The notes under the pieces were generated by a model. It did not search any database and was not told the origin of the DNA. It saw only the letters and a list, made by a program, of their open reading frames with translations. A stretch of 64,000 nucleotides of DNA from Rhodobacteraceae bacterium M382 (GTDB lineage Bacteria > Pseudomonadota > Alphaproteobacteria > Rhodobacterales > Rhodobacteraceae): assembly GCA_025141015.1 (NCBI GenBank), contig CP081098.1, positions 3,788,501 through 3,852,500 on the forward strand, written 5' to 3'. Each line of letters begins with the position of its first letter. The first letter of the stretch is position 1. The position numbers were made by a program, and so were the translations under genes. Positions 25,073-35,572 of the stretch are shown here, piece by piece.

Positions 25073-27580
25073 TCACTGTGCCGCGGCAGGTGCCGGGACC
25101 AGCCCCGGACCAGATGCGGCGGTCTGCGCCGCCAGCGTCGGCGCAATGCGACGCAGACGCAAGGCATTGCTCAGTACAAACACGCTGGACAGCGCCATGG
25201 CACCCGCGGCCAGAGCCGGTGACAACAAGGGCCCGCCAAAGGGATACAAGACCCCCGCCGCCACCGGAATCAGCAGAATGTTATAGCCAAAGGCCCAGGT
25301 CAGATTCTGCCGGATATTCCCCATCGTGCGTCGTGACAGAGCAAAGGCATTGACCACGCCGCGCAAATCCCCGGACATCAAAACCACATCCGCGGCCTCG
25401 ATTGCCACGGCCGTGCCCGACCCGATCGCGATCCCCACATCCGCCGCCGCCAACGCGGGCGCATCATTGATCCCGTCTCCGACAAACCCCAGGTCCCCAT
25501 GCGTGGCCCGCAGCGCCTCCAGCGCGGCGACCTTGTCACCGGGCAGGCATTCTGCCTTGACGTGATCAATGCCCAGATCGCCAGCAATGGCCCGGGCGGT
25601 GGCCGCGTTGTCCCCGGTGATCATCGCGACCGCCAACCCCTGGGCCTGCAAGGCGCGAATGGCCTCGCGGCTGCCCGGTTTGATCGGATCCGCCACCGCG
25701 ATCACCGCTGCGATCTGGCCGTTGATAGCGGCAAACATCGGTGTTTCCCCCCGCGCTGCGACCTCTTTCGCCCGCTCGGCCAACGCCCCCAGATCGATGC
25801 CATCGCGGGCCATCAGCCGGTCCGCGCCAATCAACAGGTCCTGACCCTCCACCCGCGCCGACAGCCCCAATCCGGTCAGGGCCTCGACCTTTTCGGCTGT
25901 GGGCAGATCCGCACCCGCCGCCGCAACCAGAGCCCGGGCAATCGGGTGTTCGGACTGCGCTTCGGCGGCGGCCACCAGACGCAGGACATCTGCCCGATCA
26001 AAACCGGGGCTGGTTTCCAACAGGGTCAGCGCCGGGCACCCTTGGGTCAATGTCCCGGTCTTGTCCAGTGCCACGACCTTGACCTCTTGCAACCGCTGCA
26101 GGGCGTCACCCTTGCGAAACAGCACCCCCAGCTCGGCCGCGCGGCCGGTCCCCACCATGATTGACGTCGGCGTGGCCAGCCCCATGGCACAGGGGCAGGC
26201 AATGATCAGCACCGACACCCCGGCCACCAGAGCAAAAGGCAAAGACGGGGCCGGGCCGAACACAGCCCAGACCAGAACCGTCAACGCCGCAACGATCATA
26301 ACCGCAGGCACAAACCACAATGTGATGCGATCCACGACCCCCTGCACCGGCAGCTTGGCTCCCTGGGCGTGCTCCACCATCCTGACGATCTGCGCCAGCA
26401 TGGTGTCGCGTCCAACCCGGGTCGCGTTATATTCGATCACCCCATTGCCATTGACCGTCCCGCCCGTCACCTCGGTGCCTTCTGTCTTGGCCACAGGCAC
26501 AGGTTCGCCGGTGATCATGCTTTCGTCCACATAAGACGTGCCGCTGATCACCGTGCCATCCACGGCGATCCTGTCTCCGGGGCGGGCGCGGATCACATCG
26601 CCGGGGCGGATTTCTTCGACCGGCACCTCTGCCGCTTTGCCCCCGCGCAAAACGGTGGCCGAACGCGGCTGCATCCCGACAAGTTTGCGGATGGCCGCCC
26701 CCGTGCGCCCCTTGGCCCGCGCCTCCATCCAGCGCCCTACCAGGATCAGCACCACAATGACGGCTGCAGCCTCGTAATAGACATTGGCCGTTCCCGCCGG
26801 CAGCACACCCGGCGCAAAGGTCGACACCACCGAAAAGACATAGGCCGCCAGCGTCCCGATCGCCACCAGCGCATTCATGTCGGGCGCGCCGCGCAACAGG
26901 GCCGGAATGCCACGTTCATAAAACATCCGACCGGGCCCCATCAGCACGGCAGAAGTCAAAGCGAACTGCACCAGATGGCTGTTGGTCGTTCCGATGTTGG
27001 CCGCGACCCAATGGTGCAGGGCCGGGATCATGTGCCCGCCCATTTCGATCAGAAACACCGGCAACGCCAGCGCCGCCGCGATGATCATGTTGCGCCTCAG
27101 GGCGGCAATCTCGGCCTCTTTGCGCCTGTCCTGGGACTCTGCCCGGGTGCCCTGGTCCGGCTCGGCACGCGCGGGGTACCCCGCCTCGGTCACGATCCGC
27201 GCCAATTCGCCCGGGGTCATAGCGCCCTGCGCATAGGTCACATGCGCAGACTCGTCGGCCAGGTTGACATGTGCGCCCACCACCCCCTGCGCGCCGATCA
27301 GGGCCCGCTCGACCCGTCCCACGCAGGAGGCGCAATTCAACTGTTCGACATGTAAAACAACAGACGACGTCACCGCAGGATAGCCCGCAGCCTTCAGCGC
27401 ATCGGTCAGCGCAGACAGCGCCACATCGCTGGACTGTGTGACCTGTGCCGTGGCATTGGCCAGATTGACGCTGGCGGTGCTGACGCCATCCACGGCGGCC
27501 AGCGCGCGCTCTGCACGCCCGGCGCATCCGGCGCAATTCAGGCCGCTGATTTGCAGAGAAACGATAGGGCGGTTGGACAT
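25073..27580 (-). CDS. copA: Cu(+)-exporting P1B-type ATPase
   Basis: An 835-residue inner-membrane pump with two N-terminal heavy-metal domains (CAGC and CASC motifs), eight expected transmembrane helices, the TGEP actuator motif, the CPC transport motif (IIACPCAMG), the phosphorylation site DKTGTLT, an SEHPIA nucleotide-domain motif and [10 protein letters not shown]. These define a Cu(I)/Ag(I) exporter from cytoplasm to periplasm. I start at the ATG at 27580, which gives MSNRPIV before the first metal domain. A CueR-type promoter lies about 35 bp upstream and cueR follows, so the pump is induced by copper. Confidence 0.94.
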   Translation of the reverse strand: MSNRPIVSLQISGLNCAGCAGRAERALAAVDGVSTASVNLANATAQVTQSSDVALSALTDALKAAGYPAVTSSVVLHVEQLNCASCVGRVERALIGAQGVVGAHVNLADESAHVTYAQGAMTPGELARIVTEAGYPARAEPDQGTRAESQDRRKEAEIAALRRNMIIAAALALPVFLIEMGGHMIPALHHWVAANIGTTNSHLVQFALTSAVLMGPGRMFYERGIPALLRGAPDMNALVAIGTLAAYVFSVVSTFAPGVLPAGTANVYYEAAAVIVVLILVGRWMEARAKGRTGAAIRKLVGMQPRSATVLRGGKAAEVPVEEIRPGDVIRARPGDRIAVDGTVISGTSYVDESMITGEPVPVAKTEGTEVTGGTVNGNGVIEYNATRVGRDTMLAQIVRMVEHAQGAKLPVQGVVDRITLWFVPAVMIVAALTVLVWAVFGPAPSLPFALVAGVSVLIIACPCAMGLATPTSIMVGTGRAAELGVLFRKGDALQRLQEVKVVALDKTGTLTQGCPALTLLETSPGFDRADVLRLVAAAEAQSEHPIARALVAAAGADLPTAEKVEALTGLGLSARVEGQDLLIGADRLMARDGIDLGALAERAKEVAARGETPMFAAINGQIAAVIAVADPIKPGSREAIRALQAQGLAVAMITGDNAATARAIAGDLGIDHVKAECLPGDKVAALEALRATHGDLGFVGDGINDAPALAAADVGIAIGSGTAVAIEAADVVLMSGDLRGVVNAFALSRRTMGNIRQNLTWAFGYNILLIPVAAGVLYPFGGPLLSPALAAGAMALSSVFVLSNALRLRRIAPTLAAQTAASGPGLVPAPAAAQ

Positions 27581-27614
27581 GGTGCACAGATCCCGAGTCG
27601 ATGACATTGCCCGA

Positions 27615-27645
27615 GATATGGGGCTTCCAGTCACGGGAAGGTCAA
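27615..27645 (-). promoter_or_regulatory. CueR-type copper-inducible promoter of copA-cueR
   Basis: On the minus strand, -35 TTGACC is followed after 19 bp by a -10 region CATATC. The spacer carries the CueR dyad CTTCC...GGAAG (CCTTCCCGTGACTGGAAG). An overlong 19-20 bp spacer with a central dyad is the hallmark of MerR-family activation. Confidence 0.88.
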
Positions 27646-28104
27646 GAGGGGACGTCAGATTTTTTCATTTGACATCTGTGATCACAGAATGCGAAGGCTA
27701 CGCCAACAAACAATCGGTCCTGCGACATTCCATGTCGCATATGGGACCAGAACATGCAGACCGGGAATGGTATGCTGCATTTAAGAAATCACACGCTGCG
27801 GCCTGATTGCGGCCCGCACACACGAGAAATGGGAGATTACGAAATCCGCAAGCCTGGCAGCTTTGCAAAGCGCATTCCGAACCCGCAGACTGCACAGCAT
27901 ATGCACATGCTTGCCTAACGTCATCCATTTCTGTAACCGTTTGAAAATTGAGCTGACTGCCCTCACGGACCGGGGCGGCTCTGCTCTTCCTGACGTGACG
28001 ACCGAAGACGACCAATTGACCGCCTGCCCGATGCAGTTTGCCCCGGGCAAGGCCCCGATCAACAAAAGAACATATAGAGCGCCAACAAGAAGGACGTACC
28101 CCAT
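27646..28104. other. Intergenic region between copA and adhC promoters
   Basis: About 460 bp without a convincing gene. It holds the 14-bp perfect palindrome TCTGTGATCACAGA at 27675-27688 and, at its right end, the promoter and AAGAAGGA ribosome site of the alcohol dehydrogenase gene. The rest shows no clear structure. Confidence 0.6.
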
Positions 28105-29220
<1,116 letters not shown>

Positions 29221-29261
29221 ATCACAGCGGAGCTTCTCAGCTTCACAGCATGATCCCGATT

Positions 29262-29332
29262 TCGGATTGGCCTGCGGCCAATCCGACCGGGGGCCCGGGG
29301 GGCGGCGCGTTTCACGCGCCGCCCCCCGGGCC
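29262..29332 (+). terminator. Two adjacent strong hairpins downstream of adhC
   Basis: The first hairpin has an 11-bp perfect stem (TCGGATTGGCC / GGCCAATCCGA, loop TGC) at 29262-29286. The second has a 19-bp perfect stem (left arm GGCCCGGGGGGCGGCGCGT, loop TTC) at 29292-29332. No T-tract follows. They may stop transcription, protect the mRNA end or be an extragenic element. Confidence 0.65.
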
Positions 29333-29416
29333 ATTTGGGCACTGCTTCCAAAGATGGGCCACAACCCAAAGTGGCTCCCAAGAAAATCATTGCAGCGGCA
29401 CAGACAGGCCCTTCAC

Positions 29417-29437
29417 ATATCCTCCCAGGGGGGATAT
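29417..29437. promoter_or_regulatory. CsoR/RcnR/FrmR-type operator
   Basis: A 21-bp near-perfect palindrome has arms ATATCCTCCC and GGGGGGATAT around a central A, with one mismatch. AT ends flanking a G/C tract are typical of operators for this repressor family. It lies 9 bp before the repressor ATG, indicating autoregulation. Confidence 0.75.
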
Positions 29438-29446
29438 TGGTCTGCT

Positions 29447-29713
29447 ATGACCAGACCCCACAAACATCAATCTCATCCCAAGGTGATCGCTCGGCTGAAA
29501 CGGGCCAACGGTCACCTCGCCCATGTCATCGCCATGATCGAAGAGGGCAGCCCCTGTACCGACATCGCCCAACAGCTGCAGGCCGTGGAAAAGGCCATCA
29601 CCAATGCCAAGCGGGTATTGATCCACGACCACATCGACCATTGTCTGGATCCCGACGAAGCCGGACACGCCCCTGACACCGCCAGTTTCAAGGCCATCAC
29701 AAGGTACCTGTGA
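29447..29713 (+). CDS. CsoR/RcnR/FrmR-family metal- or formaldehyde-sensing repressor
   Basis: An 88-residue all-helical repressor (DUF156 fold) with ARLKRANGHLAHVIAMIEEG and QLQAVEKAI. Potential ligands are C37, H62 and C66, which match the Cys-His-Cys set used by Cu(I)-sensing CsoR; His residues also crowd the N-terminus (H5, H7, H10), as in nickel/cobalt-sensing RcnR. FrmR members keep the Cys but not usually the second one. It ends 4 bp before an MFS exporter gene, so metal efflux control is the best guess. Linkage to adhC leaves formaldehyde sensing possible. Confidence 0.82.
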   Translation: MTRPHKHQSHPKVIARLKRANGHLAHVIAMIEEGSPCTDIAQQLQAVEKAITNAKRVLIHDHIDHCLDPDEAGHAPDTASFKAITRYL

Positions 29714-29717
29714 CCCC

Positions 29718-30941
29718 ATGTTGTCGATTCTGGCAAACCGCACCTATCGCCACCTGTTTCTGGCCCAATTGATCGCCGTCATCGGAACCGGACTGGCCAC
29801 CATTGCGCTGAGCCTGCTGGCCTATGATCTGGCTGGCGAAGAGGCGGGTCTGGTGTTGGGGCTGGCTCTGACGATCAAGATGGTCTGCTATGTGACCATC
29901 GCACCCATCGCGGCTGCCTTTGCTGCTCAGATGCCCCGGCGGACCTGGTTGGTGACACTGGATCTGATCCGCGCCGGGGCAGCCCTGTGTCTGCCGTTCG
30001 TGACCGAAATCTGGCAGATCTATCTGCTGATCTTCGTGCTGCAATCGGCCTCGGCGGCCTTTACACCGGCCTATCAGGCCAGCATTCCCGATGTGCTCCC
30101 GGATGAAGAGGAGTACACCAAGGCCCTGTCGCTGTCCCGGTTGGCCTATGATCTGGAGAGCCTCGTCAGCCCCGGGCTGGCCGCTCTGCTGTTAGGGGTC
30201 TTGACGTTTGATTCCCTGTTCTTTGGAACCGCCATCGGCTTTGTCGCCTCGGCACTGCTGGTGACGTCGATCCTGTTGCCCTCTCCCGTTCCAACGGTGC
30301 GACGCAGCCTCCATGACCGCACCACCCGCGGTCTTCGGCTCTATCTGACGACCCCACGGCTGCGCGGCCTGTTGGGGCTCACTGTTGCGGCCTCGGCAAC
30401 GGCGTCCATGGTGTTCGTCAACACCGTGGTGATGACCCGGTCCGTGCTGGGTCTGGGCGAAAGCAGCGTTGCGCTGGCGCTGGCGCTGTTCGGTGTCGGG
30501 TCCATGCTGGTGGCGCTGATCCTGCCCCCTCTCCTGAAACATACCAAAGAGCGCCGGGTGATGTCGCTGGGCGCATTGGTTGCCATTCTCAGCCTGACCG
30601 GATTGGCCGTTGTCCAGGGGGTCGGGTCGCTGACCATGGGCTGGGTTGGTCTTGCCTGGTTTGGCACCGGTGTCGGCTATGCCGCGGTGATGACCCCATC
30701 AGGGCGCCTGCTGCGCCGATCCGTTGCCCCCGAAGACGGCCCGGCGATCTTTGCCGCGCAATTCACCCTGTCCCATGCCTGTTGGCTGGTCAGCTATCCT
30801 TTGGCGGGCTGGGCGATGACCCGGCTGGGGGCACAGCCGACATTGCTTCTGCTCACCGGGCTGGCCTGGATCGGGCTGCTGGTCGGCAGATGGGCATGGC
30901 CCGCCCCCAAGCCGGACCAGACACAGCCCGAAACCAATTGA
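29718..30941 (+). CDS. MFS transporter, probable efflux protein
   Basis: A 407-residue membrane protein with twelve expected helices. It has the general drug-exporter-like pattern of MFS proteins of the NreB/enterobactin-exporter type (FLAQLIAVIGTGLATIAL at the start, SIPDVLPDEEEYTKALSLSR in the cytoplasmic loop). There is no His-rich tail like that of NreB. It lies 4 bp behind the CsoR/FrmR-type repressor gene and is probably its main target, giving a small self-controlled efflux unit. The cargo could be nickel, cobalt, copper or an organic compound. Confidence 0.78.
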   Translation: MLSILANRTYRHLFLAQLIAVIGTGLATIALSLLAYDLAGEEAGLVLGLALTIKMVCYVTIAPIAAAFAAQMPRRTWLVTLDLIRAGAALCLPFVTEIWQIYLLIFVLQSASAAFTPAYQASIPDVLPDEEEYTKALSLSRLAYDLESLVSPGLAALLLGVLTFDSLFFGTAIGFVASALLVTSILLPSPVPTVRRSLHDRTTRGLRLYLTTPRLRGLLGLTVAASATASMVFVNTVVMTRSVLGLGESSVALALALFGVGSMLVALILPPLLKHTKERRVMSLGALVAILSLTGLAVVQGVGSLTMGWVGLAWFGTGVGYAAVMTPSGRLLRRSVAPEDGPAIFAAQFTLSHACWLVSYPLAGWAMTRLGAQPTLLLLTGLAWIGLLVGRWAWPAPKPDQTQPETN

Positions 30942-30961
30942 CCGACGATGGCCCCACCAGA

Positions 30962-31963
30962 TCAATGCGGATCAAAGCCACGCTCGGCCTGGGGGGAAAA
31001 CCCGAAATGACGACGATAGACCCGGCTGAAATGGCTTTGCGACGAAAACCCGTTGGCCAGCCCAACTTCGATGATCTTCATGTTGGTCTGACGCAGCATC
31101 GACCGGGCATTTTCCAGCCGCAACCGGGTGTGGAACACCTTGGGTGTGACGTTGAGATATTTTGAAAACAGCCGCTCCAGCTGCCGGGTCGACAGGCCGA
31201 CCTGACGGGCGATGTCCGACGGACGCAGCGGGGCTTCCAATTCGCCGCGCATGACGGCCAGCGCGGCGGACAGCTTTTCGTGCCGTACCCCGGTGCGACA
31301 ATGATCGGCAAGGGTCTGTTCATGACTGGCACCGCGTGGGGCCGAACACACCAGCCGGTCAGAGACGGCCGTTGCGGTTTCCATCCCATGGTGACGGGCA
31401 ATCAGCTGCAACATCATATCCAGCGTCGCCGCCCCACCCGCACAGGTAAACCGCGTCTCATCAATGGCGAACAGGGACCGGCTGATCTCCAGATCCGGCC
31501 AGGTTTCGGCCGCAACATGAAGCAGGCTCCAATGAGTCGAAACCGGACGATTGTCCAGCAAACCGGCCTTGGCCAGCGCAAAAACCCCGCCTCCCACCGC
31601 TCCGATCTGACAGCCCTTGCGGGCGGCCTGACGCAGCCAGGCCAGCACCCCGGGCGAACTATCGGCGATCTGACCGGCCCCGCCACAGACAAAGATCGTA
31701 TCCGTCCGTTCGACCGGGTCCAGGCTGCCATCAACTGCAACCGTCACTCCGAACACGGATCGGGCCAGTGCGCCACCCTCATGCACGGTGCGCCAACTGT
31801 AACGCTGGTTCCCGTCGTATTGATTGGCACCATCCAGCGCCGAAATGGCGCTGGCCAGATCCAGCGGTGAAAAGCTGGGCAACAGCAGAAACACGAACCG
31901 TCTGTGCGCAACCGGAAACACCGGTTGCGCCAGGTCCTGAACCATTTGCATGACTTTGGTCAT
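30962..31963 (-). CDS. GlxA-family AraC-type regulator (GbdR/CdhR-like)
   Basis: A 333-residue protein. The N-terminal DJ-1/PfpI (class I glutamine amidotransferase-like) sensor domain covers about residues 20-200 (FVFLLLPSFSPLDLASAI, FVCGGAG), and a C-terminal AraC double helix-turn-helix runs from about 225 to 325 (DIARQVGLSTRQLERLF, GFSSQSHFSRVYRRHFG). The usual nucleophile position reads AVGGGVFALA, so no catalytic Cys is apparent. Regulators of this class respond to glycine betaine, dimethylglycine, carnitine and related amines. It follows the FAD/GcvT dehydrogenase gene by 20 bp and probably activates this operon. Confidence 0.86.
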   Translation of the reverse strand: MTKVMQMVQDLAQPVFPVAHRRFVFLLLPSFSPLDLASAISALDGANQYDGNQRYSWRTVHEGGALARSVFGVTVAVDGSLDPVERTDTIFVCGGAGQIADSSPGVLAWLRQAARKGCQIGAVGGGVFALAKAGLLDNRPVSTHWSLLHVAAETWPDLEISRSLFAIDETRFTCAGGAATLDMMLQLIARHHGMETATAVSDRLVCSAPRGASHEQTLADHCRTGVRHEKLSAALAVMRGELEAPLRPSDIARQVGLSTRQLERLFSKYLNVTPKVFHTRLRLENARSMLRQTNMKIIEVGLANGFSSQSHFSRVYRRHFGFSPQAERGFDPH

Positions 31964-31983
31964 GATGCGGCCCCCGGCCCAGA

Positions 31984-34458
31984 TCAGGCGCGCATATTGG
32001 CGCCGTTGGCGTCATAGATCGGCGCGCCCAGCACCTCGGCGTCAAACATCTCGCCCAGGATCTCGACCTGCAGTTGGGTCCCCGCGCTGGCGTGTTCCGC
32101 GGCGACATAGCCCATCGCCATCGACGTGCCTGCGTGATGTGCGTAGCCGCCCGAACTGATGTAGCCGACCGCCTCACCATCCTTCAGGATCGCCTCGTCG
32201 TTTGAGACATCAATGCCGTCCACGTCGATGGTCATGGTCACCAACCTGCGGGCCGGGCCTGTGTCGCGCGCGGCCAATGTGGCCTCTTTGCCGACAAAAT
32301 CCTTCTTCCAGTTGATGAACACGTCCATGCCGCTTTCCACCGCGTCGAAATCGGGACGGAAATCCAGGGTCCAGACACCCCACCCCTTTTCCAGACGCAT
32401 CGACATCAGCGCCCGCGCCCCATACCAGCGATAGCCCAGATCGGCACCGGCCTCCTCGATCGCTTCGGCGAGACGCAGCAGGTATTGCGGCTTGCAATAG
32501 ATCTCATACCCCAACTCGCCGCTAAAGCTGATCCGGTTCAGGATCACCGGCACCCCGCCCACATAGGTCTGGCGCAGATCGCGGAATTTGAACGCCTCGG
32601 CGCTGACATCATCGCGGGTGATCCGCGCCAGCAGGTCGCGCGATTTCGGCCCCGACAGGGCAATGCCGTGCCAGTCGTCGCTGACATTGGCATAGGACAC
32701 ATCGGCTGGCAGATCCGTTTCGAACCAGCGGCGGTGCGCCTCCTGCATGGCGCCCGAACCGAACAGCATGAAATGCTCCTCGCCCAGACAGGCCACGGTC
32801 AGATCCCCATACAGCTTGCCCTTGGGCGTCAGCATCGGGGTCAGAGTCAACCGACCCGGTTTGGGCACATACCCGGCCAGCACCCGGTCCAGATAGGCCC
32901 GCGCGCCAGCACCCTTGAATTCATGCTTGGCAAAGTTGGCAACCTCGATGCCGCCCACGGCCTCGCGCACGGCCTTGACCTCGCGCGCCACATAGTCGTG
33001 GCTGCGGTTGCGCTGGAACGTCGGCTCCTCATGCGCGTCCTCGGGGCCATCGGCAAACCACAGCGCATTTTCCAGACCAAAACCCTGCCCCATGCGCGCA
33101 CCGCGCGCGACCAGCCGATCATACAGCGCGGTGGTTTTCTGCATCCGGCCTTTGGGCAGCGTTTCATTGGGAAAAGTCATGACAAAGCGACGTTCATAGT
33201 TTTCGGTGGATTTTACCGTGCCCCAATCCGGAGAGGCAAATTCACCGAACCGCGCCACATCCATGGCCCAGACATCAATCGAAGGTTCGCCGTCGATCAT
33301 CCATTCCGCCATGGTCAGACCCACGCCACCGCCCTGGCAGAAACCCGCCATGACGCCCACGGCGCACCAGTAATTCTTCATCCCCGGCACCGGGCCGATC
33401 ATCGGGTTGCCATCGGGGCCAAATGTGAACGGCCCGTTGATCATGTCCTTGATCCCCGCCTCGCCAATCGCCGGGATGCGTTCAAACGACATCTCCAGCC
33501 GGTCGGCGATCCGGTCCAGATCCGGTTGCAGCAACTCATGCCCGAAATCCCAGGGCGTCCCGTCTACCTTCCACGGTGTGCCCTTGGGCTCATAGGTCCC
33601 CAGCAGCATCCCCTGGCGTTCCTGACGGAAATAGATATTCGCCTCGTAATCAATCCCGGCGGGCAGACGCGAACCGTGGTTGGCCACCGCGTCGATCTTG
33701 TCGGTGATCAGGTAATGGTGTTCCATCGGCTGCACCGGCAGGTGGATGCCCGACATATGTCCCACTTCGCGCGCCCACAGACCACCACAATTGACCACAT
33801 GTTCGGCGTTGATCTTGCCCTTGGGCGTGGTCAAATCCCAGCTGCCGTCCGGGCGCTGGCTCATCGCGGTGACGCCGCAATGGGTGAAATACTGTGCGCC
33901 ATGCACCTTGGCCGATTTGGCAAAGGCATAGGTCGCGCCCGACGGGTCCAGATCGCCGTCCTGATCGTCCCACAGCGCCGCGTGATAATGTTTGGGGTCA
34001 ATCAGCGGATGCCGCTCTGCGACTTCCCTGGGGCTGATGAATTCCTGATTCAGCCCCATATACCGCGCTTTGGAGCGTTCCCGCTTCAGGTAGTCATACC
34101 AGGTCTTGTTCGACGCCAGATAGAAACCGCCGGTGATGTGCAACCCGACGCTGTGACCAGATGTCTCTTCGATCTCCTTGTACAGATCAATGGTATAGCT
34201 CTGCAAACGCGAGATATTGGGATCCGAGCTGATGGTGTGGATCTGCCCGGCGGCATGCCAGGACGACCCCGAAGTCAGCTCGTCCCGCTCCAGCAGCACG
34301 GCATCCTTCCAGCCGAATTTGGCCAGGTGAAACAGGATCGAACAGCCCACGACACCGCCACCAATCACCACGACCTTGGCGTGGGACGGCAGCTTTTTGT
34401 CCGTAGAGCTCTCTTCCTTGTGAATGTTCAGGGTGGATTGGGCAAAAGTATCTGACAT
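31984..34458 (-). CDS. Dimethylglycine/sarcosine dehydrogenase-like FAD-GcvT protein
   Basis: An 824-residue two-part enzyme. The N-terminal DAO-type FAD domain begins after about 28 residues (VVVIGGGVVGCSILFHLA) and has SGSSWHAAG, where the His matches the residue that binds FAD covalently in dimethylglycine dehydrogenase. The C-terminal GcvT-like tetrahydrofolate domain (about 430-815) has NRISFSGELGYEIYC. Such proteins oxidatively demethylate N-methylglycines and pass the one-carbon unit to folate. It lies in the minus-strand operon with an MttB homologue and a GlxA-type regulator. The exact substrate is open. Confidence 0.87.
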   Translation of the reverse strand: MSDTFAQSTLNIHKEESSTDKKLPSHAKVVVIGGGVVGCSILFHLAKFGWKDAVLLERDELTSGSSWHAAGQIHTISSDPNISRLQSYTIDLYKEIEETSGHSVGLHITGGFYLASNKTWYDYLKRERSKARYMGLNQEFISPREVAERHPLIDPKHYHAALWDDQDGDLDPSGATYAFAKSAKVHGAQYFTHCGVTAMSQRPDGSWDLTTPKGKINAEHVVNCGGLWAREVGHMSGIHLPVQPMEHHYLITDKIDAVANHGSRLPAGIDYEANIYFRQERQGMLLGTYEPKGTPWKVDGTPWDFGHELLQPDLDRIADRLEMSFERIPAIGEAGIKDMINGPFTFGPDGNPMIGPVPGMKNYWCAVGVMAGFCQGGGVGLTMAEWMIDGEPSIDVWAMDVARFGEFASPDWGTVKSTENYERRFVMTFPNETLPKGRMQKTTALYDRLVARGARMGQGFGLENALWFADGPEDAHEEPTFQRNRSHDYVAREVKAVREAVGGIEVANFAKHEFKGAGARAYLDRVLAGYVPKPGRLTLTPMLTPKGKLYGDLTVACLGEEHFMLFGSGAMQEAHRRWFETDLPADVSYANVSDDWHGIALSGPKSRDLLARITRDDVSAEAFKFRDLRQTYVGGVPVILNRISFSGELGYEIYCKPQYLLRLAEAIEEAGADLGYRWYGARALMSMRLEKGWGVWTLDFRPDFDAVESGMDVFINWKKDFVGKEATLAARDTGPARRLVTMTIDVDGIDVSNDEAILKDGEAVGYISSGGYAHHAGTSMAMGYVAAEHASAGTQLQVEILGEMFDAEVLGAPIYDANGANMRA

Positions 34459-34482
34459 GTTCGGGATCCTCAGTCAGGGATA

Positions 34483-35562
34483 TCAGGGCAGCAAGACCAG
34501 CTTGCCGACGAATTTCTTTTGCAGGAACACATCCTGCGCGGTGTGAATGTCGCCGAGCGGGAAAGTCTGGGCGACCAGGGGTTTGATCTCGCCCGCTTCG
34601 ATATAGGAAATCAGGTTGGGCATGGTTTCGGGGGCCTGCACGGTGCCGCCAACGAATGTCAGATCCTTGAGATACAGATCGCGCACATCCAGCGTCACCA
34701 GCGGCCCGCCAATCGCGCCCGACGTGGCATAGCGACCGCCGCGTTTCAAACAGGAGATCAACGACGCAAAGCCATCCCCGGCCACCAGATCAACAACCAA
34801 TGTGACGCTCTGTTCCCCCAGAATCTGCGCCGGGTCATCATTCCGATCCAGCAACCGATCCGCCCCCAGATCCTGCATCTGGTCATGTTTGCTGGCCGAT
34901 GCGATCGCGATCACCGTCGCCCCGCGCCGTTTGCACAGCTGGATCGCCGCCGACCCGACCCCACCCGAGGCCCCGGTGATCAGCACAATATCCCCAGCCT
35001 TGCAGCCCGCCCGCGAAATCAGGTTTTCGGCTGTGGAATAGGCACAGGGAAACGACGCCAATTCCGCGTCCGACAGATCGGAAGTCACCGCATGGGTGTG
35101 CCTGTCGCGCGCAATGGCATATTGCGCGAACCCGCCATCGCATTCCGACCCCCAGGTGATAAAATCCCAATCATCAACCGCATCCGTTGCGGGTTGCAGG
35201 CTGGCAACCAGAACCCGTTCGCCAACGCGCGCCGGGTCGACACCATCACCCACGGCGACAATCTCACCACAGCAATCGGCCCCCTGAATGCGGGGAAAGA
35301 CCAGCGGACGCCCGGTCCAGCTCGCGTCGTCGTCATCAGCGCCCAACGCACCGGCCGCCGCCTCGGTGTCGCCCGCGACCGCCTTGGAGTACCAGCCGAT
35401 GCGGGTGTTGACGTCAGTGTTGTTGATCCCGGCTGCGCCGACCTTGATCAGCACCTCGCCCGCCGCCGGGGTCGGCACGGCGACATCGTCGCGAAACTGC
35501 AGCGCCTCGGGGCCACCGTGGCCAATCAGATGAACAGCTTGCATGGTTTTGGGAATGGTCAT
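34483..35562 (-). CDS. Zinc-type alcohol dehydrogenase/quinone oxidoreductase family protein
   Basis: A 359-residue medium-chain dehydrogenase. The N-terminal GroES-like domain contains AGINNTDVNTRIGW and RIQGADCCGEIVAVGDGV, and the nucleotide-binding domain has GASGGVGSAAIQL. The four-Cys structural zinc loop of classical alcohol dehydrogenases is absent, so it is closer to quinone oxidoreductases or crotonyl-CoA reductase-like members. An alternative start is at the ATG six codons later. It is in the middle of the five-gene operon, 24 bp before the FAD/GcvT gene; its substrate is presumably an intermediate of the same pathway. Confidence 0.82.
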   Translation of the reverse strand: MTIPKTMQAVHLIGHGGPEALQFRDDVAVPTPAAGEVLIKVGAAGINNTDVNTRIGWYSKAVAGDTEAAAGALGADDDDASWTGRPLVFPRIQGADCCGEIVAVGDGVDPARVGERVLVASLQPATDAVDDWDFITWGSECDGGFAQYAIARDRHTHAVTSDLSDAELASFPCAYSTAENLISRAGCKAGDIVLITGASGGVGSAAIQLCKRRGATVIAIASASKHDQMQDLGADRLLDRNDDPAQILGEQSVTLVVDLVAGDGFASLISCLKRGGRYATSGAIGGPLVTLDVRDLYLKDLTFVGGTVQAPETMPNLISYIEAGEIKPLVAQTFPLGDIHTAQDVFLQKKFVGKLVLLP

Positions 35563-35572
35563 GAATGGATCC

